Shown: positions 58,279-64,000 of the stretch, piece by piece
Numbering within the stretch: the first letter of the stretch is position 1
How the letters are laid out: every line of letters begins with the position of its first letter
Translations under genes and position numbers: made by a program
Assembly (NCBI RefSeq): GCF_000212735.1
Contig: NC_015510.1
Coordinates: 7,193,001 to 7,257,000, forward strand
Source of the DNA: Haliscomenobacter hydrossis DSM 1100
Lineage (GTDB): Bacteria; Bacteroidota; Bacteroidia; Chitinophagales; Saprospiraceae
Reading direction: 5' to 3'
DNA length: 64,000 nt
Notes under the pieces: model-generated
What the model saw: only the letters and a program-made list of their open reading frames with translations
Told to the model about the DNA's origin: nothing
Database searches by the model: none

Positions 58279-58779
58279 ATGAAAAAAACCATCATCGCCG
58301 CAAAATCCGACAACAACGCCATCGGAATCAAGCAAACCCTGCCTTGGCACATGCCTGCTGACATCAAGTTTTTTTTGGCCCAAATCCAAAATGGCTACTT
58401 GTTGACGGGACGCAACTCTTACCTTACCCCGGAAGGTTTAGGGCTTTTTGCAAAGCGTAAAGACGTGATAGTGGTCACCCGTCAAAAGGATTACCAGGCT
58501 GCCAATGCCAACGTGGTGCATTCCGTGGAAGAGGCTTTTGCCCTGGCGGAAACCTTAGGCGTGCAACAACTGAATATTCTCGGTGGAGCCGAAATATACG
58601 CCCAAACCATTCATCTGGCGGATGAAATGATCATCACCGAAATCCACGCTATTTGTGAGGGTGATACTTTTTTTCCGGAAATTGATCTTTCATTTTGGAA
58701 AGAAACCAAACGGGAAGATCATCCCGCTGATGAGGAGAATCCACATCCTTATTCCTTTGTGTGGTACCAGCCGATTTAA
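58279..58779 (+). CDS. folA: Dihydrofolate reductase
   Basis: 166 residues from the ATG at 58279, the first codon after the octamer array. It reduces dihydrofolate with NADPH. Motifs: KTIIAAKSDNNAIGIKQTLPWHMPADIKFF (substrate and cofactor binding, acidic residue in PADIKFF), LLTGRNSYLT (in place of the usual MGRxT) and LNILGGAEIYAQTI. The C-terminal strand ends FVWYQPI. The usual GRKTWES motif is altered to GRNSYLT, an unusual but readable variant. There is no room for a normal promoter other than inside or before the array. Confidence 0.94.
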   Translation: MKKTIIAAKSDNNAIGIKQTLPWHMPADIKFFLAQIQNGYLLTGRNSYLTPEGLGLFAKRKDVIVVTRQKDYQAANANVVHSVEEAFALAETLGVQQLNILGGAEIYAQTIHLADEMIITEIHAICEGDTFFPEIDLSFWKETKREDHPADEENPHPYSFVWYQPI

Positions 58780-58938
58780 ACAAGCTCTTGATCTTAAAAA
58801 TTTTAACACTCAGCGAATAAACCGCGACGTTGGTCGGGTAAGCCCATTTGGGCTGTAACTTCTGATGAGGGGCTGCTCGTCTTTCCGGCATCAAGCTTAT
58901 AGATTAAGCAATTAAAAATCACCGGAAAAAAAGCTGTT

Positions 58939-61377
58939 ATGAAAAAGCCGACGTACACCTTCTTACTATTGTTGTTTTTTTGCATCGGAATTTCTTCCAC
59001 ACTATCCGCCCAAACCCTGCTCAAAGGCCGGGTGTTAGATGAACAACAAAAACCATTGTCCTACGCCAATGTGTTGCTCTTGCACGCCAAAGACTCGTCA
59101 CTGGTCAAAGGGGCCGTCACCGACGATACGGGCATATTTGCCATTGAAGCCGTACCTGAGGGCCTTTATTTGATTTCCGGCAGTATGCTCGGCTACGCTG
59201 CTTATTTTTCCAAGTCCTTGCAGTTGAATGCCCAACAACCTGAAATGAACCTTGGCGACCTGCACCTGCAGTCCGCCGCCGTTAAATTGGGCGAGGTCAC
59301 CGTTAAAGGCCAAAAACCTTTCATTGAACTGCAACAGGATAAAATGATCATCAACGTCGACGCCAGTCCGGTTGCTGCGGGCAACAATGCCCTCGAACTC
59401 CTGGCCAAAAGCCCCGGTGTGATGGTCGACCACAACAGCACGATCTCCCTCAAAGGACGTTCGGGCGTTTTGGTCATGATCAACGGCAAACAAACCTATA
59501 TGTCGGCGGAAGAGGTGACCCGTATGCTGGAAAACACGCCAGCCAGCAGCATTGAAGCCATTGAAATCATCAGCAATCCCTCCGCCAAATACGATGCTGC
59601 CGGTACTTCGGGCATCATCAACATCCGCATGAAAAAAGAAAAAGGCCTGGGCACCAACGGCAACCTGACCCTGGGGGCCGGGTACGGCGAAAACCCCCGC
59701 GGAAGTGCTGAGTTGCGCATGAACCACCGCACCAAAGACTTCAACGTATTTGGGTCTTACGGCAATTTTTACAACAAGCGTTTCCAGGACATCGATATCT
59801 TCCGACGCATCCCTTTTGAAAATACCTTCACCGAAATGAAGCAATACGACCGCAAACTGATGTGGTCGGACAACAACCGCATCAACGTGGGGGCCGATTG
59901 GTTTTTGAGTAAAAAAACCACCTTGGGGATCTTGGCCAATGGTTCATTGGGGGAATGGGTGCCTCAATCCAGTGGGCGCAACCTCCTGAGCGGCGCCTTG
60001 CCCGGTGCCTTCAATGAAGTGCGCAGTGACAACACCGGCGGGGATACCTGGCGCGATTACACCACCAACCTCAACCTCAAGCACGCTTTTGACACCAAAG
60101 GGCACGAGCTGAGTTTTGATGCCGACTACTCCAACAACAACGCGGATAAGTTACAAACCAACACCAACCGCTTCTTCAACACCGCTGGAACCGAGGTGGA
60201 TATTCCCAATATTGTGCGTACCGATGCCGCGCTGGAGGTAGACATTGTGGCCTTTAAAATGGACTATACTCGTCCACTGGGTGAAAAATCGCGGCTGGAA
60301 GCGGGCTGGAAAAGCAGTTTTGTGGATACCAACAACGACTTAGTGGTCGAGACCTTTACCGAAGACATCTGGCAAAACGACCCCCTGCGTTCCAATCGCT
60401 TCATGTACACCGAAAACATTCACGCCGGATACCTCAACTTCAGCACCCAACTCAAAAAAATCAGTGTACAAATGGGCTTGCGTGGCGAATTGACCGATGC
60501 TTTGGGCCAGTCACCTACACTATCGGAGCGTTTTACCCGCAATTATTTCAATTTGTTCCCCAGTTTGAGCATTTCGCACCCTGCGGGTAAAGACAACAGC
60601 TTGAGTTACAACTACAGCCGCCGCATCAATCGGCCCTCGTACGATGACCTCAACCCCTTTGTGTTTTTCATCGATCAGTACACGTTCGGCAAAGGTAATC
60701 CTTACCTGACCCCGGAATTTACCAATACAGTAGGGCTTAATTTTTCTTTCAAAAACAAATACGTCCTCAGCCTGAATTACAACCATACCACCGATAAAAT
60801 CACCCAAATTCTGGAGCAAGACGATGCCCTGCGCCAAACGTACCAAACTACCGCCAACCTGAGCACTTTTAAAAACTACAGCGCAACCGTTTCCGCACCT
60901 TTTGAATGGGCCAAGTGGTGGAGCACCCGGGTGAACATCGTGGGTTACATCAACGACCTCGATTCACCATTCAACAACGGAACCATCAACCAAAGCCAGT
61001 TTACGGCGCAGTTTATGGCCATGAACACCTTCAACCTGCCCGGCAAAGTGCGCGGCGAAATGACGGTATTTTACCAAACCAAAACGCTGGAAGGGATTTT
61101 TGAAATCGATCCAATGTGGGGTATGGACATCGGCGCTTCTACACCCATCTGGAAGGGCAAAGGCAACCTGAAGCTCAACCTTAGCGACGTGTTTTTCACT
61201 CGCCAGCCCCACATCATCGTGAAACAGGGTACGGTTGACGTCATCGTTGATCCCCGCAATGAATCTCGCCGTTTGAACCTGACTTTGTCGTACAAATTTG
61301 GCAAAAACGACGTCAAACCTTCGCGCCGCCGCAGTACGGCTACGGAGGATGAATTGGAGCGGGTATCCAGGCAGTAG
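58939..61377 (+). CDS. TonB-dependent receptor-like outer-membrane beta-barrel protein
   Basis: 812 residues. After the signal peptide (about 1-25, ending LSAQ) comes a carboxypeptidase-regulatory-like domain (LLKGRVLDEQQKPLSYANVLLLHAKDSSL, about 27-110), then a plug-like domain (ELLAKSPGVMVDHNSTISLKGRSGVLVMINGKQTYM, about 150-190, and IEAIEIISNPSAKYDAAGTSGIINIRMKK), then a large barrel with NRPSYDDLNPFVFFIDQYTFGKGNPYLTPEF. This is the 'outer membrane beta-barrel family' of CarboxypepD-regulated receptors in Bacteroidota, not a SusC partner, since no SusD gene follows. Ligand unknown. Confidence 0.94.
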   Translation: MKKPTYTFLLLLFFCIGISSTLSAQTLLKGRVLDEQQKPLSYANVLLLHAKDSSLVKGAVTDDTGIFAIEAVPEGLYLISGSMLGYAAYFSKSLQLNAQQPEMNLGDLHLQSAAVKLGEVTVKGQKPFIELQQDKMIINVDASPVAAGNNALELLAKSPGVMVDHNSTISLKGRSGVLVMINGKQTYMSAEEVTRMLENTPASSIEAIEIISNPSAKYDAAGTSGIINIRMKKEKGLGTNGNLTLGAGYGENPRGSAELRMNHRTKDFNVFGSYGNFYNKRFQDIDIFRRIPFENTFTEMKQYDRKLMWSDNNRINVGADWFLSKKTTLGILANGSLGEWVPQSSGRNLLSGALPGAFNEVRSDNTGGDTWRDYTTNLNLKHAFDTKGHELSFDADYSNNNADKLQTNTNRFFNTAGTEVDIPNIVRTDAALEVDIVAFKMDYTRPLGEKSRLEAGWKSSFVDTNNDLVVETFTEDIWQNDPLRSNRFMYTENIHAGYLNFSTQLKKISVQMGLRGELTDALGQSPTLSERFTRNYFNLFPSLSISHPAGKDNSLSYNYSRRINRPSYDDLNPFVFFIDQYTFGKGNPYLTPEFTNTVGLNFSFKNKYVLSLNYNHTTDKITQILEQDDALRQTYQTTANLSTFKNYSATVSAPFEWAKWWSTRVNIVGYINDLDSPFNNGTINQSQFTAQFMAMNTFNLPGKVRGEMTVFYQTKTLEGIFEIDPMWGMDIGASTPIWKGKGNLKLNLSDVFFTRQPHIIVKQGTVDVIVDPRNESRRLNLTLSYKFGKNDVKPSRRRSTATEDELERVSRQ

Positions 61378-61476
61378 GGGTACCCCTATGTGGGTACCCC
61401 TACCAGGGCAACCACATAGGGGCAACCACATAGGGGCAACCACATAGGGGCAACCACATAGGGTTGCCCCTACCGG
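61376..61476. repeat. 14-bp tandem repeat with palindromic flanks
   Basis: Four tandem copies of RGGGCAACCACATA at 61405-61460 are framed by GGGGTACCCC palindromes on the left and GGGTTGCCCC on the right, which is complementary to the unit's GGGGCAAC. It starts in the stop codon of the receptor gene and supplies the stop codon (61470-61472) of the convergent methyltransferase gene. Confidence 0.85.
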
Positions 61477-62006
61477 GTCAACTTTATAAACAGCTCCCAC
61501 ACCACAATCCCCACACACACCGCAATATTCAACGAGTGTTTGGTACCGTATTGGGGGATTTCGAGGGCGCCATCCACGATGTCCATAACTTCGTCTGATA
61601 CGCCACTGACCTCATTGCCGAAAACTACAGCAAGTTTAGCATTCGGGGGTGGGGTGTATTGTTCCAGAGAAGTACTGTTTTCAGCTTGTTCAACGGCCAG
61701 TACCTGCCAGCCTGCGGCTTGTAGCGCTTGCACTGCGGCACATGGATCTTCAACATATTCCCAATCCACCGATTCGGTGGCACCGATGGCCGTTTTGAGG
61801 ATTTCTTTGTGTGGAGGCTGGGCCGTTATGCCGCAAAGGTATATTTTGGTCAAGGCAAAACCATCGGCAGTGCGGAATGCCGAGCCTACATTGAGGGCAG
61901 AGCGCACATTGTCGAGGATCAGGATGAGGGGCGTTTTCTCCTGCGTTTTATAGTCGTTTACGCTGCTGCGTTCCAGTTCAAGGATGTTTTTTTTGCGAAA
62001 AGCCAT
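61470..62006 (-). CDS. TrmH/SpoU-family RNA methyltransferase
   Basis: 178 residues. A 2'-O-methyltransferase of the SPOUT class with a knotted fold using S-adenosylmethionine. Motif 1: LILILDNVRSALNVGSAFRTADGF. Motif 2: AVVFGNEVSGVSDEVMDIVDGALEIPQYG. Motif 3: KHSLNIAVCVGIVVWEL. The stand-alone catalytic domain without an L30e-like N-terminal part fits TrmL/TrmH-like tRNA methyltransferases; the target nucleotide cannot be told. It is convergent with the receptor gene and ends inside the repeat. Confidence 0.95.
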   Translation of the reverse strand: MAFRKKNILELERSSVNDYKTQEKTPLILILDNVRSALNVGSAFRTADGFALTKIYLCGITAQPPHKEILKTAIGATESVDWEYVEDPCAAVQALQAAGWQVLAVEQAENSTSLEQYTPPPNAKLAVVFGNEVSGVSDEVMDIVDGALEIPQYGTKHSLNIAVCVGIVVWELFIKLTR

Positions 62007-62014
62007 AACGATTG

Positions 62015-63445
62015 CTACTGCGGTTTTTTAAATAAAATGGTTTCCAATCCAGCCTGTTTTACTTCCAAAATCCGGGGCCATTTTTGAAACAAAACCTCAA
62101 GCTGTTCATCCGAAAAATCGTTCATCGCACTGGAGTAATACACGTATTGATTCTGCTCCAAATCCAGCGGACTAAATCCATCTTGCCGCCCATTCAAATC
62201 TCGCCAGTGCAAGGGCCCAATTTCTGGGAAAACGGTTCCTACTTCCGACAAAGGTATTTTTTGCTGATCAAGATACTGAATCAGTTCCTTGCGCAAAGTA
62301 AAATGGGGCCAATGCGCGGGTGTACTGTCCCAACCCTGGGCAATACCCCGAGGGTAAATCCATAAATTTCCACTGGCCAAACCCAATAGGGCCGTGGCCA
62401 ACAAGACGGATTTGGCTTTACTCCGCAGCTCACTTTGGTTCAATAAACCCAGGAACAACAAATGTAGGGCCAGAAATACGGGTAACAAATAGCGGTGGGC
62501 ACTCACGCCTTGCAACAGCAAAAAATGGGGCAACTGCAGCAATAAGGCAATAACCAGTAGCGGTAAAAATCGATTGCTAAGCAGCAATTTTTTTTGGGTA
62601 AAAATCAAAACCAAAGCACCTAAAACGACAAAAACACGCCCATAATCCAGTAAGCGCCAGATCAGAATGACCATATTTTTCAACATCCCTTTGAAACCCA
62701 CCAGATTGAAACTTTCCCGCCAGGGTGAATCTTCGTGAAACCCAATCCAGGTTTTTTCATAAGTATGGTAAAGCAAAAAGGCCAGGGCAAAAATGCCTGA
62801 GGGCACATAAGGTAATGCCGAACGTAGCCAATGTCGTGGTTTGCGCCAAGCCTGATCGGGAGTAGAAAATACCTGGTACAAATAGAGAACTACTACGGCC
62901 ATCATACCCCGTAAACTGATCAGGGCAAGTCCCAAACAGCAAAAGACCAGCAATATGCGGCGTTGACCCATTATACCAATCAAGCCCCACATGAACAAGG
63001 CCATCAACACCACATCCGGACTGACCAAAGAGCACTGCCCCAACACCACCGGATCAAGTACCATCAGCAGAGGCAAAAACTTTCCCCAGGGCTGGTCAAC
63101 GATTCGACCCAGCCGAAACAAACCCGCCAGGAGTAAACCCAGCCAGGGCAACATGGCCACATGACTGACCAATAGATTTTGCCCAAAAACTTGCCAACAC
63201 AGCGCCAAGTACATGCCAAAACCGCTGGGGTGGCCACTGTCGATGACATCGGGCAACAAAAGATAGTGGAAATTTTGATCGTAATACCACTGCGCCTGGC
63301 GAGAGGCCAGCTGAACGGTATCCCAAAAAAATGGATGCTGGCAGGAATAACTCCACGTGCCCAGCAGCAAAAATACGGGAGCAATGCGCAAGAGCATTGC
63401 TCCTGTAGCCGACTTAAACTGGATTGCCGGATTTGTTTTTTTCAT
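62015..63445 (-). CDS. Membrane glycosyltransferase-like protein (GT39/PMT-type fold)
   Basis: 476 residues from the ATG at 63445. About ten membrane helices; the N-terminal loop carries [23 protein letters not shown] and [17 protein letters not shown], where the Asp and the SGHPSG motif resemble the first periplasmic loop of GT-C enzymes that use lipid-linked sugars. The C-terminal 110 residues are soluble ([22 protein letters not shown]). The substrate is unknown. The start overlaps the pyrG 3' end by 32 bases; the methyltransferase gene follows 8 bases after its stop on the same strand, so the three form an operon. Confidence 0.85.
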   Translation of the reverse strand: MKKTNPAIQFKSATGAMLLRIAPVFLLLGTWSYSCQHPFFWDTVQLASRQAQWYYDQNFHYLLLPDVIDSGHPSGFGMYLALCWQVFGQNLLVSHVAMLPWLGLLLAGLFRLGRIVDQPWGKFLPLLMVLDPVVLGQCSLVSPDVVLMALFMWGLIGIMGQRRILLVFCCLGLALISLRGMMAVVVLYLYQVFSTPDQAWRKPRHWLRSALPYVPSGIFALAFLLYHTYEKTWIGFHEDSPWRESFNLVGFKGMLKNMVILIWRLLDYGRVFVVLGALVLIFTQKKLLLSNRFLPLLVIALLLQLPHFLLLQGVSAHRYLLPVFLALHLLFLGLLNQSELRSKAKSVLLATALLGLASGNLWIYPRGIAQGWDSTPAHWPHFTLRKELIQYLDQQKIPLSEVGTVFPEIGPLHWRDLNGRQDGFSPLDLEQNQYVYYSSAMNDFSDEQLEVLFQKWPRILEVKQAGLETILFKKPQ

Positions 63446-64000
63446 GCCCTTTTTGGTAGCCCATTGCCGCCTTGACGAAATGGACAAACAATGGATGTGG
63501 GTTTTCCACGGTACTCTTCAGCTCAGGGTGAAACTGTACCCCGACAAACCAGGGATGGTCTTTAAGCTCAACGATTTCCACCAGGTTTGATTCCGGGTTG
63601 ATCCCCGAAGCGATCAATCCCGCTTGTTCAATTTGCTCCCGGTACTCGTTGTTGAACTCATAACGGTGGCGGTGACGCTCGCTGATTTTTAGATTGCCAT
63701 AAGCTTGTGCGGCCTTGGATTTGCGTTTCAATTCGCATTCAAAAGCCCCCAGGCGCATGGTTCCTCCTTTGTTGGTAATTTTCTTTTGTTCTTCCATCAT
63801 GTTGATGACGGGGTAGGGCCCATCGGGGTTGACTTCTGTGGAAGCAGCGCCCGTCAAGCCCAGGATGTGTTGGGCAAATTCTACCACAGCACATTGCATG
63901 CCCAGGCAAATCCCAAAGAAGGGGATGTTGTTTTGACGCACGTATTTGATCGCCGCAATTTTGCCGTTGATGCCGCGCTCGCCGAAACCTGGGGCAACCA
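63414..64000 (-). CDS. pyrG: CTP synthase, C-terminal (glutaminase) part, 5' end outside window
   Basis: The frame is open to the window edge and reads [24 protein letters not shown] before the internal methionine, so the gene continues outside. It turns UTP into CTP with glutamine. The glutamine amidotransferase domain shows the nucleophile Cys in [12 protein letters not shown], and the His-Glu pair in [14 protein letters not shown]. It ends [14 protein letters not shown]. The last 32 bases overlap the start of the following membrane glycosyltransferase gene. Confidence 0.97.
   Translation of the reverse strand, partial: VAPGFGERGINGKIAAIKYVRQNNIPFFGICLGMQCAVVEFAQHILGLTGAASTEVNPDGPYPVINMMEEQKKITNKGGTMRLGAFECELKRKSKAAQAYGNLKISERHRHRYEFNNEYREQIEQAGLIASGINPESNLVEIVELKDHPWFVGVQFHPELKSTVENPHPLFVHFVKAAMGYQKGHEKNKSGNPV

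Noticed and set aside
61405-61460. CRISPR array made of 14-bp repeats
   Set aside because: Units are directly adjacent without spacers and far too short; no cas genes are in the window.

Overview
The window looks like a chromosomal segment of a Bacteroidota bacterium, most likely a Saprospiraceae/Haliscomenobacter-type organism. This is judged from gene families and promoter style, not from a database match. The pointers are a type-A T9SS sorting domain on a giant secreted protein, Bacteroidota -7 boxes (TAnnTTTG), few recognisable Shine-Dalgarno sites, a carboxypeptidase-regulatory/TonB-dependent outer-membrane protein, ECF sigma factors and many 'outer membrane beta-barrel' proteins. There are no rRNA or tRNA genes, no CRISPR array and no recognisable transposase.

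Layout. 1-4.7 kb: end of an LVIVD-type protein, a secreted barrel-like protein, an ECF sigma factor overlapped by a membrane-anchored protein with a barrel-like C-terminus, and a TPR protein. 5-10.5 kb: gyrA, an unknown exported protein and a DEAD-box RNA helicase. 10.6-54 kb: a stress and envelope island holding small membrane proteins (lmo0937, Thivi_2564 and YtxH types, a holin-like protein), an AI-2E transporter, a Na+/H+ antiporter, a large catalase with a DJ-1 domain, DUF305, DUF892 and PA2169-type four-helix proteins, a universal stress protein, OmpA-type lipoproteins, YihY, a hybrid histidine kinase with response regulator, and three paralogous AraC-type regulators. Embedded in it are a glycan cassette (glycosyltransferase, UDP-galactopyranose mutase, two GH1-like glycosidases; 18.1-22.8 kb), a 2,716-residue ice-binding/adhesin-like protein with 33 six-cysteine repeats (23.4-31.5 kb) and a GH130/glycosyltransferase operon (49.8-53.6 kb). 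54-64 kb: PhzF, SigZ-like sigma factor, prolyl oligopeptidase, dihydrofolate reductase, a TonB-type outer-membrane protein, a SpoU-type RNA methyltransferase, a membrane glycosyltransferase and the C-terminal part of CTP synthase.

Main discovery. Twelve promoters in the stress island (10.8-49.2 kb) share one composite element: a half-site close to TGTGAATNATGTAAC, a second RTGTAAC core exactly 21 bp downstream, and the -7 TTTG beginning exactly 30 bp after the start of the second core (one site is off by 1 bp). The element drives genes on both strands and unites the small stress proteins, catalase, YihY, the glycan cassette and the giant adhesin into one apparent regulon. The 21-bp direct-repeat geometry, with the proximal site next to the core promoter, is what an AraC-type class II activator would use. 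Three AraC-type paralogues with a heavy-metal-domain-like N-terminus lie in or beside the island and are the obvious candidates.

Other unusual structure: three intergenic arrays of a GAACCYYC octamer (G-quadruplex-prone on the other strand), one with 32 exact octamers running up to the folA start codon; a decayed copy of the antiporter 3' end plus its downstream promoter, so that imperfect direct repeats flank the glycan cassette; and several other palindromic intergenic repeat families.
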